The translations under genes were made by a program, and so were the position numbers. Below the pieces are notes generated by a model. That model was not told the DNA's origin. It saw only the letters and a list, made by a program, of their open reading frames with translations, and searched no databases. This document shows positions 1-10,388 of a stretch of DNA of 64,000 bases, in pieces. Within the stretch, counting starts at the first letter, position 1. The number at the start of each line of letters is the position of its first letter. Origin of the DNA: Phymatolithon calcareum (Eukaryota > Rhodophyta > Florideophyceae > Hapalidiales); the NCBI GenBank assembly GCA_977006965.1, contig OZ345354.1:2418001-2482000 (forward strand). The letters are read 5' to 3'.

Positions 1-282
1 CGCTTCACTGTTTCATTGAGGCACCGTTATCAGGTAGTGCCTCTTTTGAAAGGCGGAAATCAATTCCAGGAAACTCCACTTGCCGTTCCAAACTGGAAGA
101 AAACCTCACGTCTGACTCCTCACTGTGAAATGCACACCCCAGAACCTTCCTCGTGACCGAGTCAATGATGCATACCCCTCGGAGATAGTTCTTGCCTCTA
201 TACTATAGTCAGCTTGAGCATCTCTACGTCAATTACATCCCTAGTTTCAACGATTGCCCTCAGTTTTTGATTTCACCACTGG

Positions 283-664
283 CTTGGATTGGATTTCTGT
301 TTAACTGAAGCTCCCTTTGTCAATTATCATTGCACCTGAGAGACGTTACGTTGTGCTACAATTCTTCGCTCACGTTCTCAATTAAGAAGTTGATTTCGGA
401 CATTTCCTTTGGACAGTAACAACTGCCATTTCCAGTGTCTCTTTTTGAATATCGGAAAGTCGTTGCTTGGGCATTAAGATTGAAATATCTGTGAGAGCTT
501 CATCTAGTTCGGAATCCTCATTTCTTGTTTGCTCTTGCCAGGAGTATGGGAAGCGGTGAAATAACCAGTGCGTGCAAAGAAGCTTGTGCTTCGCTTTTTT
601 GAGGGTGAGAAATGGTGGTAGCTCGTTCTTAATGGGCTGAGGAGGGCGCCGGCCCTCCCGTCCA
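283..664 (-). mobile_element. LINE-A, 5'-truncated copy (3' end of RT ORF plus 3'UTR)
   Basis: On the minus strand the peptide beginning GREGRRPPQPIKNELPP and ending near QRKCPKS is almost identical to the C-terminus of the reverse-transcriptase ORF at 8231-9374. The match continues through the 3'UTR to a short ATCC-type tail near 283. The 5' side stops abruptly near 664, the usual result of incomplete reverse transcription. The shared peptide contains a CTHWLFHRFPY stretch, which I cannot assign to a domain. The near identity of the two copies suggests both inserted fairly recently. Confidence 0.8.
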
Positions 665-857
665 GCGGATGATTTTCCCCTGTGTGGATTAGCTAAAATC
701 ACTACTAGACATCTCACCCGTTGAAATACTTTACGGGTATTCTGTGCGGGCAGTTTCGAACAGGAGCAATTTATGACGATGCGCCTGTACCCAAACTTTA
801 GGATCGGTAGAGGACTGTCTTTAGTGTTGCAGATTCGCCGTCGTTCATAGCCCCCAC

Positions 858-1275
858 CAGGGGTCCTATCCAGTATACTGGACTTGCAGTATACTGCAAT
901 CTACTTGTACTGGAGTGGGACTGCAAAAAACCCGCCTACTTGCAATACGAATTGCAAAATGTTTGACTGTGTTGAGCGGACACAATGTAGTGCATGTCAT
1001 GCACTCTCTAATTTATACTGTACCATCTCGGTACGTATTATGCCGAATCCATCATAGTCACAAACGTAGAGCACCAATTCAAGTGTTTACAGTACTGACG
1101 TGGCGTTCAGTCCACGTGTGGATACAGCGCTGCGTGACGTGGCCCATGTCATAAATGCAGGCTATCAACTTGCAATACAACTTGCAGACAATCGCCGGGA
1201 CTGCTACTTGCAAATCGAATTGCACTGTATCTAGCAATCAATAAAAATCTACTTGCTAGTAGGGGGGCCCCCCAC
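858..1275. repeat. Possible hAT-type MITE with subterminal TTGCAA motifs
   Basis: The stretch has several copies of TTGCAAT/ATTGCAA-type motifs, for example near 939, 951, 1170, 1207 and 1218. Two 14-bp palindromes lie at its left side: TCCAGTATACTGGA at 869-882 and TGCAGTATACTGCA at 885-898. The left edge CAGGGGTCCTA resembles a hAT terminus and the right edge (TGGGGGGCCCCCCTA in reverse) is only roughly similar. I found no convincing target duplication, so element status is inferred from the clustered subterminal motifs. Confidence 0.3.
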
Positions 1276-1974
1276 CTATCTCTATAGCTTCATCTATCTT
1301 AGAAACAGAGAGAAATAATACGGATTTTTTTGCAACTGTTTTGTTGTTTATTTGAAAGCCCTCGTTAACACTCCTAAGACTGTACGGGAGCAGCTTTTCG
1401 TAACTTGTTCATTCTAGTATATCGCCTGGTCCCTAATGCAGGGACTCGTCGCTCTCCATATTGTCAATTATGGTGACGCTGTAGAGTATATGGAGTCTAG
1501 AATAATACGGATGATCGATGACCGACTTCAGGCTATTGGCGCCTCTCAGTATTCAGAGTTTGTTTGTATGTTCTGCTCGACCGTTCCGTGCGCGCGACCG
1601 TCAGCACAAATCGCTGACACGGAACAAGTGACGATCAGCACGGGAGCGAATACTATTGCGCCGGTGAAGGACAGGAATTAAAGGCTGGCCAGCAAATTTT
1701 GCTGATCTTCTTCTAAAAGCTCACAAGGCATCAATACTTGAGTATTGAAGAAGCCTATCGTTCGTTATAACGTGGTCAATCTTCATTAAAGTTTTCAGTT
1801 TTTCTTATTGCCTGTCAAGCTAGAGCTCTTTTAGAGCTCTCGTATGCCAGCATTCGTGCTCCACTTCATTCGCTATTTCCACATTCACAAGTACCGTTGT
1901 TCAGCAATTAATTCAGGTTCAAGCACCAAGCATGAGGCTCCCTGTGGGGGGGGGGGCTCTGCTGATAGCCCACC
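1276..1974. other. No recognisable gene
   Basis: AT-moderate sequence with only short, low-complexity-biased reading frames and no recognisable protein motif or repeat copy. Confidence 0.5.
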
Positions 1975-2262
1975 AGAACCATTTATTAACCGAGCATCCC
2001 TTTGGAGAAAATCCGTATTGGGTACCAGTACCACGGTGATCGAACTAGTCGCCTTACAACGTACTCTAGCGTCGTCGAAGATGAAATTGAGTTTGAGTGC
2101 AAGAGACTCACAGGAGCTCTTGTTGGGGGGAGTTACAAATCAAGGACGTTTTGAGTACCCAAAGGACTTTAGCTTAGAGAACATCGCAAGAGCGGCCCCG
2201 TTTCTCCAAGGTGAGGCTTTGGGAGCTCTAAAAATAAAATCATCAAATATTCCCCCCCCCCC
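1975..2262 (+). mobile_element. LINE-B 3' fragment (WRKS core)
   Basis: It encodes the LINE-B C-terminal core: a LWRKS motif, then IELVALQRTL, then an acidic region. The fragment ends in a GGGAGCTCTAAAAATAAAAT motif and a C-tract. The same core recurs at 18230-18591, 32790-33785 (-), 33786-34165 and 41760-42206 (-). A run of C residues near 2252 and a G-run near 1945 flank it. Reading frames are degraded. Confidence 0.6.
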
Positions 2263-3348
2263 CCGAAATTATTTTCGTCTCGTTGATCTTTCCATTATAC
2301 GGGGCAACCCTGGCAATATGCCTAATTCTTAAGCTTAGTTCTCTTGCGCATTTCCGAAACATCAAACACTCACGTGCTGTTCTCTCCCCTTTTTGTACTG
2401 CTCCTGGTAGATTGTTTGTCCCACAGAAGGAGTCCAACTGGCCATCGATCTTCTTCAACCTGCCAGAAATGAATAATTTCCTTTAGCCTGCCGCGCGAAT
2501 GATCTAACAACGTGTGAACTAGGAGAACACACTACACTCTTTGTTGCTCTACAGAGTCACCATAATTGACAATGTGAAGACGGATGAGTCCCCATAATAG
2601 TGCCCAGGTGACATACTAGAATGAGCAGGTACTGAAAAGCCACTCCCACACAGAGTTTTTTTGTAAGCTTAATCGCTTCACAGTCTCCCGTACAGAGTGT
2701 TACTGAGGGCTTGAGATTAAACAACGAATAAGTGGAAAAACTTTCCTTTCAGAACTAATTCTTCCACATTGTACCTTCATCTGCTTTAGTAGCGATTGAT
2801 TCATTCTCTTTTTCAGTACAGGAAAGGACTCAGGCCAAGGAGAAGATGGTGAGCAAACGGAATCTGAAAGGCACAGTTAATTGCGTAGTGAAAAATGAAA
2901 ATAATAAATCAAGTCATTTCCCTTCCTACGCGCAGAAGGTCTATCGCGGAAATAAAATCTCGGTGGACAGCACGCCATGTTCTTCGCTTACAAAGCGTAG
3001 TGTAGTGCTTCACTAATACCTTGTAAAAATAAAATCTCTCCAGGGTTGCCACTTGTCTATTTTTTACTCATGGCACCAATTTGGATGCATTTATACTTGC
3101 GCGTAGTGGATGAAGGCGACGAGAGCTATATGGCGGAAACAATCAGAACCATTCCACTAATTAGCTCAATGAAGAGGACGAAGATCCCAGTTGACAAGAC
3201 TAATTTTTAGAGAGGATCACCAAGAGGACTTGTCAACTCGACACGCTGGACAGTAGAGCTTCGAAAAGGAGTAGGAACAGTTCCGTCGAATTGCTTGATC
3301 AAAAATGGCCATCAAAACCCACACCTTTATGTCATATTGCTGGTGAGT
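2263..3348. other. No recognisable gene
   Basis: Only short unremarkable reading frames; no repeat copy or regulatory motif that I can support. Confidence 0.5.
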
Positions 3349-3969
3349 ATGACGATGAATTTGGACTTACGGTCATATGAGCGAATCCGCATGAAGTTTG
3401 GGCACCTCATGCCCGGGTACCACCATTGGCCAGAAAACATTTGGAATTTCCATGCGGCAGCAGCGCTTGCTTCTTTACTTTCTCCTGGTCCGCCGTTGTG
3501 GCAAGCATCTCAAGCTGTGATTTCTGTCGCATACACTGATGATGTGGTCGTCTTGAAATTGTATGAAATTCTATTCAAATACTCTCTTCAAACTAGACAA
3601 AAGATTTTAAGAGCAATTCAGAGGCCCATGCACTTGCAAAGACTAACGTACACAGAAGCACTTGGGTTGGTCTCTGAGTACCGTGGACAGAAAGATAGTA
3701 CAGCTATCCTGAAGATTGGTAGCTTTGCCCACAATGACGGTGTCCTAAATAGGCCACATCGCGGACTTAGGTATCATGTCCTTCCGTCGATACAATTTGG
3801 ACATGCTCACAGGTTCCAGGGGAAGTATCGCTTTGACCCGTGCTTTAAGAGATTGCGTGGTAATAGTTCCATTAGAACAATAATAATGTTGTTCTGGTAT
3901 CTAGATAGTAATGCAACAATCCAGGACATAGATGTAACAGCTCTACGTTTCGCGGTCTACAATTCTTGA
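3349..3969 (+). CDS. Unassigned ORF, about 206 aa
   Basis: An open frame of about 206 codons from the first ATG (MTMNLDLRSYERIRMKFG). It is long for this gene-poor stretch, but I recognise no family. The protein is rich in His, Arg and aromatic residues, has no obvious signal peptide and no transmembrane segment. One hydrophobic patch (AAAALASLLSPGPPLW) lies near residues 35-50 and a second (TIIMLFWYL) near 183-191. It could be a decayed transposon reading frame, as its neighbours are repeats, or simply a chance ORF. Confidence 0.25.
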   Translation: MTMNLDLRSYERIRMKFGHLMPGYHHWPENIWNFHAAAALASLLSPGPPLWQASQAVISVAYTDDVVVLKLYEILFKYSLQTRQKILRAIQRPMHLQRLTYTEALGLVSEYRGQKDSTAILKIGSFAHNDGVLNRPHRGLRYHVLPSIQFGHAHRFQGKYRFDPCFKRLRGNSSIRTIIMLFWYLDSNATIQDIDVTALRFAVYNS

Positions 3970-4627
3970 ATATGCTGTACCCGAATGCGGACATTGGAAG
4001 TCCAGCGGTTGTCTCCGCGAGTACGGAGGTTAAAGGTCGCGCAAAACGGACGTGTGATTACGAAGAGGAGAGCCTCTCGTGCCTTTTAGATGACGCACCA
4101 AAGTGTCGACGAATCTTAGGGTGGAACAAACTACATTGGTAGTCTACAGCAACCCGGAGGAGGTGCAGCACAATTCCGTGTTCTTTCCATTTTCTTTGGG
4201 GGTTTGCCCCCATAGCTCTCCAGTATAGACCCGCAACCATGTGAGGGAATTCGAATATTTACATATCATTGCCACGGTCGAGATAGGTGTAGAAGCAGTT
4301 TGATTTCTTCTTTGTCCTCTGCATGTCGAAGCAAGGAATGCAAACAAATGCGGTACACAACGTGGGAGTAACTATTGCTCTCTTGGCCAAGAGAAGTGCA
4401 GCAACGAGAAAGACTGTCCTTAGCCGGTATGAGAGTCCAAGGAGAAAATAAATCCGATGCAAGTACTGAAAAGACACACAGATGAACACAGAAACGCTAG
4501 AAGCAGAAGCTCTTCGCCATCGATGAAACGCCGCGAGAGGAGTGTCCCACTGTCGCAGAGCTTCTGCCGAATCGCGCTGTATGTGAGAACTTTACGCCAT
4601 CTGAGAAGAAAAATTGCCATCAAACCC
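3970..4627. other. 3' flank of the ABHD10-like gene; nothing else recognised
   Basis: Overlapping short frames on both strands with no coherent motif. The stretch probably includes the 3'UTR of the minus-strand hydrolase that ends at 4628. Confidence 0.4.
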
Positions 4628-5569
4628 TTACCCACTCGCCGGAGAAGTCAGGTCGTACTCGAAATATTTCTCCGACACATCGCAAATCGCTTCCCACATT
4701 CGCTTGAAGTCATCATCGCTTTCCATAACGTGATCCCCGTACTTGACGAGTGAAAGAATAACATCATCGGATTTCAGCGCTTCAACAAGCTTCAACGCCC
4801 TCGGCGGAGGAATTTCCTCATCGCTAAGGCCCTGCAACAACCGCACAGGGCACTGAATATCAAGTGAGTTCGGCCCATCTCTTAACACGAGCCACTTTTT
4901 TGCGTCCGCAAGGAGCGCCTTTCCAATCGGGTACGTCCGGAAACCCCACTGCATATCAATCATGCCCTCCGTTTCAAGCTTAATTCGTTGTGCATCCGAC
5001 ATGCTCGGTACAAGAAGGTCCTCCGTGAAATCTACACTCGCATTCAGTCCGACAAGTCCAACCACGTTACGAGGGCGCTGCATCGCAACATGCAGCATGA
5101 TCCAGCCACCTACACCCGCGCCGACAAGCACAACGGGGCCGTCACCGACGACAGTATCGATAAGACGTACTGTGTCCGAAATCCAACGCGACAATGTCCC
5201 CTCAGTACCGAAGTCGCCCTCAGATCTTCCAATTCCGAGATACTCCTCAACAAGAATGGCCTGTCCCTTGCGCTTAGCGAAAATTTCTAATGCATTCGCC
5301 TTTGCCTGGCGCCAACGCGAGTAGAAAAAGCCTGGCAAAAAGACAATGGTCGGCGATGAGCCCTTGAAATAGTCGAAGGAAATGCGTGACCCCGAGATCT
5401 CCATGTGCCGATCGTGGCCCTCCGAGATTTCAGGTGAGGCTACACATCGCGGCATGTATGTGCTCCGCGCGGAGCGACGTACCGCCGTTGACTTGCGAAT
5501 GCATGATGCGGTATTCGTGCGCGCGGAGAACAGGCGCGAGCCGCCCGGTGACGGGGCGAACGCAGGCAT
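4628..5569 (-). CDS. ABHD10-like alpha/beta hydrolase lacking the nucleophile serine
   Basis: A 313-aa protein from the first in-frame ATG (MPAFAPSPGG). The open frame extends upstream to 5734 but only with a GTG. Residues 1-55 are basic and Ser/Arg-rich, like an organelle presequence. The core follows the ABHD10 plan (mitochondrial serine hydrolase/thioesterase): TIVFLPGFFYSRW (74-86), EYLGIGRSEGDF (109-120), EGTLSRWISD (123-132), then FTEDLLVPSMSDAQR (181-195). The acid is likely D250 in QGLSDEEIP and the histidine H280 in YGDHVMES. The nucleophile elbow, normally GSSMGGW, reads GAGVGGW at 150-156, so the serine position 152 is glycine. The fold therefore looks intact while serine chemistry should be lost. 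The length matches ABHD10 (about 300 aa). Family assignment is strong; activity is doubtful. Confidence 0.85.
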   Translation of the reverse strand: MPAFAPSPGGSRLFSARTNTASCIRKSTAVRRSARSTYMPRCVASPEISEGHDRHMEISGSRISFDYFKGSSPTIVFLPGFFYSRWRQAKANALEIFAKRKGQAILVEEYLGIGRSEGDFGTEGTLSRWISDTVRLIDTVVGDGPVVLVGAGVGGWIMLHVAMQRPRNVVGLVGLNASVDFTEDLLVPSMSDAQRIKLETEGMIDMQWGFRTYPIGKALLADAKKWLVLRDGPNSLDIQCPVRLLQGLSDEEIPPPRALKLVEALKSDDVILSLVKYGDHVMESDDDFKRMWEAICDVSEKYFEYDLTSPASG

Positions 5570-7229
5570 GACACGCGGTGTTCGTTTCCACGGCTTCCCG
5601 GGCGACGGAGCGGGTTGGTGGGTAGGAACGCAGTAGCCGATGTTGTTGAACGGGATGGGCAAAATCGTCGTTCGCTGAACCGGTAATGATGCGGACCCAG
5701 ATCTCGACGTGGGAGTGGATGTGAAGGGCTCCACACGGCAATGCTTACAGATCCAGATGGAGGGAGGTGCATTTGCAAAATGAGATAGATCTTTTTGCTA
5801 ATTTTTTCGTTGAAAATCAAAATTTCGGAAAATGTACAAACCTGTCGCAACAATATATTCTTACGAGTCGTGTTAGACACGACCACGACTGAATTGTCGT
5901 CTTTGACCGTCGTATTCGTGGCGATAACCGCTGCCCTCATTCAGAACCCTGAGATTCAAAAGTCTGCTTCCATTACAATCCTGGAGCCTGTCGATAAACC
6001 GAGGATAGTTTAATATCTTCCTGCTTTTACTGAGTCCAGGAGCCTGCAGACATTGTTCCAAGTCAAAGACAGGACAAACGGTTGCGATGCCTTAATTAAT
6101 ACTTCCCATATATGGGCACTTACTTCCGTAATCCAGCTCTCATGGAACCGGAAGATTAGGGGAACTTTGTAAATACGAATGGAATCGCCTGATAAGGGCT
6201 AAAAAAGCATAGGGGGAATTGTATACTCCTCCCCTATGGCATGGGAAGATCATCCCAGGAGAAATTTCTAAGTGCTTGACAACCAAACAAAGAGCATATA
6301 CCTTAAAGGACTTTAGATTAATACCCTCAACAGAAGATGCAAAAAAATCCCCCAAATAGTGGCATGATACGCAGAAGTAGATCTTTCATTCCAGGACGAG
6401 GGGCTTTCTACATGACAAATGTTTCCATCGATCCCCAGAAACAAGTCCTTCAAGCACCGGGCGACAATCTGTTCACCCGATGAATGCCCCATGTCTGTGA
6501 ACTGAAATTGCCTAACGTCGCAACCGTACAGCTGTCTTCATTCAACATGGGCACCAAAAATGATGCCTCTTCAATGGTACTTCCTAAGCATGTTGAAATA
6601 ATATCCAATTGGAGATAGAATAAGAGACTCTTTCCATACATGGACGTAATCTTTCCTTAGGACAAAAGGGCCTATTGCTCCCCACCTATGGCGCCTTGCT
6701 CTGCACAGGACGACACACGCTGGTGCCGCCATGCATCACCTTTGGTCTGCACTGAATTGCACATGCCTTACGGAAGAGAGGGCTAACCAGGACCCTGGTC
6801 CATTATTTACATGAAGCGTATGACTTGCTCGAGCCCGGAGCAGAGGCGACTATATGAGTGACACCGCAGGCTACAGAACGCAGACACAACCGCATTCTCC
6901 CAGCCGTCACAAAGTCGCAATGGGGATTGGCTTTGAACGTCAATTCCGCGTTTCGTCAGCCACATAGACCAGACGCTAAGTGGCGGGCCATACCCGGGAA
7001 TGAGGTACAAATTCAAGTACATTTTCTCACTGATGTGGCAATCAAACGTCTGGAGCTACTAGTCAGCCCTTAATTCTGCGACCGAGGTCAAGTCCGTGAA
7101 CTGTAGATGATGCCTCCACCTCTGAGAAAGGTCGTATCCAACTGTTGATGTACTACAAAACGCAATTACATTACGAATTGCAAAGAATACGGCGTTGGGC
7201 ACTCGAGCTGTACCGAATTGTGACCTTGA
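5570..7229. other. Intergenic stretch between divergent genes
   Basis: Separates the minus-strand hydrolase from the plus-strand GTPase, so it should hold both promoters. I see no unambiguous TATA box close to either start. The open frame of the hydrolase runs on to 5734 without an ATG. Short frames around 6140-6355 and 6807-7073 have no recognisable motifs. Confidence 0.4.
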
Positions 7230-8006
7230 ATGCCGCCACGAAGACGGAGTATGGTTGATCATGACTTCACAGACAACGACCCCCACGTGCCCGCCCGGCC
7301 ATCACCCGGATTCATGGCCCCGCCGCCAGGACCGCATCGCTTTCCGGTGAGAATTGCTTTACTCGGTGCACTAGGCGTCGGCAAGTCGTCCGTTGCCTCT
7401 CGTCTAATGCACGATAGCTTCCGAAAGTGTTATGGTCGCACACAACATACTGCGCATGCTCCGGTACCTCTATGCGTCGACGGAGTGGAATATGACCTAA
7501 AGATCGTAGATACAGCCGGACAGCGCGAGGACAGTCGCTTCGGACTGCACTACACACTCGGCGTGGATGGCTTTCTTCTCATGTTTGCTTTGGATGACTT
7601 CTCGTCTTTCGTCCTAGCCAAAACCATCAACTCAAGGCTTCTCGCTGCACTTGCGGTTGTGGTACCTGAGGAAGTGCCGAGAATACTTGTCGGGAACAAG
7701 AATGACAAGAAACGAAGACTGGTCGCGAGGGAAAATGGGGAGCGTATGGCAAAGTATATAAGAACTGAGTACATGGAGACAAGCGCGGCGAGTGGAGATG
7801 GATGTACCGAAGTGTTCCACGAGATTGTGCGGAAAGTTAGAGATTCAAGATTGGCACCGAACTGCAGGGACGCGAAAAGCCGGGAGGAAGGAAAGAAGGT
7901 GGAAAATCAGGAAAAAAATGGGAGAGAAGAAGATAGAGCAAAGATTGGAGGAGATGAAGGAGTGGAGGAACTCCGGAAGGAATGGTTCGGATGCGTGGTA
8001 TTATAA
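7230..8006 (+). CDS. Ras-superfamily small GTPase with C-terminal CAAX box
   Basis: A 258-aa protein starting GAATGCCGCC. A 40-residue Pro/Arg-rich leader precedes the G domain. G1 is GALGVGKSS (46-54), G3 is DTAGQ (94-98), G4 is NKND (156-159) and G5 is ETSAAS (183-188). After the G domain comes a highly charged Lys/Glu tail (about 205-250), then CVVL at 255-258. CVVL is a CAAX box whose final Leu predicts geranylgeranylation. The layout is Ras/Rheb/Di-Ras-like rather than Rab-like. The switch I region (about 64-80) is unusual: it is His/Thr-rich (GRTQHTAH) and lacks the usual D-P-T-I effector sequence. An LTR-A copy ends only about 33 bp after the stop. Probably a membrane-bound signalling switch; the precise subfamily is not resolved. 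Confidence 0.88.
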   Translation: MPPRRRSMVDHDFTDNDPHVPARPSPGFMAPPPGPHRFPVRIALLGALGVGKSSVASRLMHDSFRKCYGRTQHTAHAPVPLCVDGVEYDLKIVDTAGQREDSRFGLHYTLGVDGFLLMFALDDFSSFVLAKTINSRLLAALAVVVPEEVPRILVGNKNDKKRRLVARENGERMAKYIRTEYMETSAASGDGCTEVFHEIVRKVRDSRLAPNCRDAKSREEGKKVENQEKNGREEDRAKIGGDEGVEELRKEWFGCVVL

Positions 8007-8216
8007 ACATACGTTCTGATTTAGATCGAACACTACACCTTGCTGCTTTTATTTTTAATACTAAAAGAAAATTGTAAATCGCTCTTGTTGGATATACAGG
8101 GAATGGGGTAGCCCGTACAGTTGCTTAGTTCCAGAAAAGGCCACAGTGGCGGCTGCATTCGCATCGCAAACTATGGAATTGATGGTGCAGTGGCTATCGC
8201 CTGTCTAGTTGTTTTT

Positions 8217-8230
8217 TCCCTACAAATGCG
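8217..8230. repeat. Left target-site duplication of LINE-A (TCCCTACAAATGCG)
   Basis: The 14 bases recur exactly at 9465-9478. The uninterrupted LTR-A copy near 17122 has the sequence once. Confidence 0.92.
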
Positions 8231-9374
8231 ACCGGCGCTATATAATATCTTCATGGACGTTCTCGCTGAGAGCTTGTCAAGAATTCCGTTTCAATATTCT
8301 AAAAGCCCGGCCACGTTTCTCGCGGACGACGTCATACTTCGCGCTTTTTCCCCAATAGGGCTTCAATTGCTCCTGGACATCGCCTCGGACTGGGCCGCCT
8401 CTACCGAGATGGTCTGGAATACAAATGTCGGGAAGAGTTGTGTCATAACTCCCAATGGTGCAAACGAAAGCTTCAAATTCGTTCTTGCAAGAAAAGAAAT
8501 CGAGACTGTGTCCGAAACTACATACCTGGGCATCTCCATATCTTCGAACGGCGTCACAGAAACCTCTACGCTTTCCAGAATAGATGCTGCACAGAATCGA
8601 CTGATGGTTCTAGGAAACATCGGACTCCACGGGAAAGGGTTCGCACCCTCGACATGCTTAAGATTATATAAGGCGCTCGTCCGTCCAATGACAGAGTATC
8701 TTCTCCCGTTCGCAGATCTGACGCGTAACATCCTCCACGCACAGGACGCCCTAGAGAGTAACCTGTTCTCTAGAATGTTCGGAACCTGGTGCAAGAATAT
8801 GCAGGCCCGCTTTCGAGGAATATGCCGCCTGGAATCCATTCAACTACGCCAAGCGCATTTGAGCTCCAAGTTCATAACAGCACAGAAATTTCGAAGAAAA
8901 CAGGCACTTGAGCTTCCCAAGGGCACAACACGACTGGCAATATTGAACGCGACAAACGATATGCTTCACAAAGCTCTTCTCTGTACCTCTACAGAGGAAT
9001 TTGCACGCACCCTAGACGCTACGACAAGCGTAAACGCAAGAACGCTGAAGAACGCAAAAGAAGAATGGGAAGCATGTCTCCCTTCGAAAGCCACAGGACG
9101 GGAGGGCCGGCGCCCCCCTCAGCCCATCAAGAACGAACTACCACCATTCCTCACCCTCGAAAAAGCGAAGCACAGGCTTCTTTGCACGCACTGGTTATTT
9201 CACCGCTTCCCATATCCTTGGCAAGAACAATCAAGAAACGAAGATTCCGAACTCGATGAAGCTCTCACAGTTATCTCAAACTTAATGCCCAAGCAACGAC
9301 TTTCCGATATTCAAAAAGAGACGCTGGAAATGGCAGTTGATACCGTCCAAAGAAAATGTCCGAAATCAAAATGA
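8231..9374 (+). pseudogene. LINE-A reverse transcriptase, 5'-truncated
   Basis: Open frame encoding the C-terminal part of a non-LTR retrotransposon RT. It begins inside the RT domain with ALYNIFMDVLAESL, follows with the catalytic FLADD box (around 8320), then TTYLGISIS and a long thumb and C-terminal region ending KRKCPKSK-like. The open frame continues upstream to 8121, but those 37 codons come from LTR-A and are not part of the transposon protein. The upstream half of the RT and any endonuclease are missing because the insertion is 5'-truncated. Reading frame is intact from the junction to the stop, which suggests a young insertion. A second, shorter copy lies at 283-664 (-). Confidence 0.88.
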
Positions 9375-9464
9375 AAACGTAAGCGAAGGATTGTAGCGCA
9401 ACGAAAAGTCTCAGGTGCAATGATAATTGACTTAGGGAGCTTCAATAAAACAGAAATCCATCCA
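8231..9464 (+). mobile_element. LINE-A insertion inside LTR-A, 14-bp target duplication
   Basis: The element is bounded by TCCCTACAAATGCG on both sides (8217-8230 and 9465-9478). Its 3'UTR carries TTCAATAAAACAG and ends in an ATCC-type repeat rather than poly(A). Confidence 0.92.
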
Positions 9465-9478
9465 TCCCTACAAATGCG
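9465..9478. repeat. Right target-site duplication of LINE-A
   Basis: Exact repeat of 8217-8230. Confidence 0.92.
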
Positions 9479-10017
9479 GCTTTTTTGAGCAACGAACACA
9501 CGTAGCTCTTCTGCTGCACTACGCCTTTTGTGACTCGTGTAGACGGCTGTAGCGCCAGGCGCACAGGAGCACGACGCCACAAGGGTCAGAGAAGACCAGG
9601 AGAGAAAAGGATCAGGAGAGCACAAACGGAGGAAAGAGAGACAAGCAAACAAAACCTCCAAGAAGACAAACAGACAGAATAAGCGTGAAGATGTCGGCGT
9701 CGCCCTTCAGCAGTGACCTTGGCTGGGCCGTCGACTTTGAGACAGACGCAGGAAAAGGGGAAAGGGGATCTTGAGGGCGGTTGTCATCACACTGGCTTGT
9801 GCGGCGAAACGGTTGCGGTCAAGAAGGGGTGGGAGAATTTCAATTCCGCATGGTCGAATGGACGTGAAGGCGAGCTTGAGCGTGCGCCATCCGAGCAGTC
9901 GAGGCGAAATTCGAAGATCTCCCACCTTCCTTTACTCAGATGAACGAACTAACTATCTTCAATACTACCAGCGAAGCGAAAAAATACAGCGCATATATAC
10001 GTGAGAGACACGTGGGG

Positions 10018-10303
10018 GTTGTGCACCGGCTGCGAGGGATGACATGAGCCCGAGGGCATGATATTCAACCGAGGCGCAGCCGAGGTCCGAATATCATGGC
10101 CTGAGGGCGATTGTCATCCCGAGAGTACGGTGCACAACACGCTTGTCAACCGGCTGAGGGGGTAGACATCGGCTTCCTCTTGCAACTGATTGCTTCTGTG
10201 TCATAACTCCTCACGTAATGCCGTACACTTCTGAGGGGCCATAACTCTTCACATCAGTTGCAAGAGATAGCAGATGTCTGTCCCCTCAGCCGGTTGACAA
10301 CTC
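10018..10303. repeat. Two adjacent long hairpins at the Crypton left end
   Basis: The first inverted repeat spans about 10018-10136 with arms starting GTTGTGCACCG and including GGGATGACA and CATGATATTC. The second spans about 10142-10303 with arms containing TTGTCAACCGGCTGAGGGG and TTGCAA. Both start and end with the same TTGT-type motif seen at the element's right end. Confidence 0.7.
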
Positions 10304-10388
10304 CCCACATCCGCACAGCGCTGCGGCATTACTCCCTCGGAGCCAAATTATGTAGTTGACAAACCAGAACAGTGTTGACCTTGACGCT

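Noticed and set aside
8121-8230. N-terminal 37 residues of the 417-aa RT frame as part of the protein
   Set aside because: This sequence belongs to LTR-A and ends exactly at the LINE target duplication, so it is accidental readthrough.
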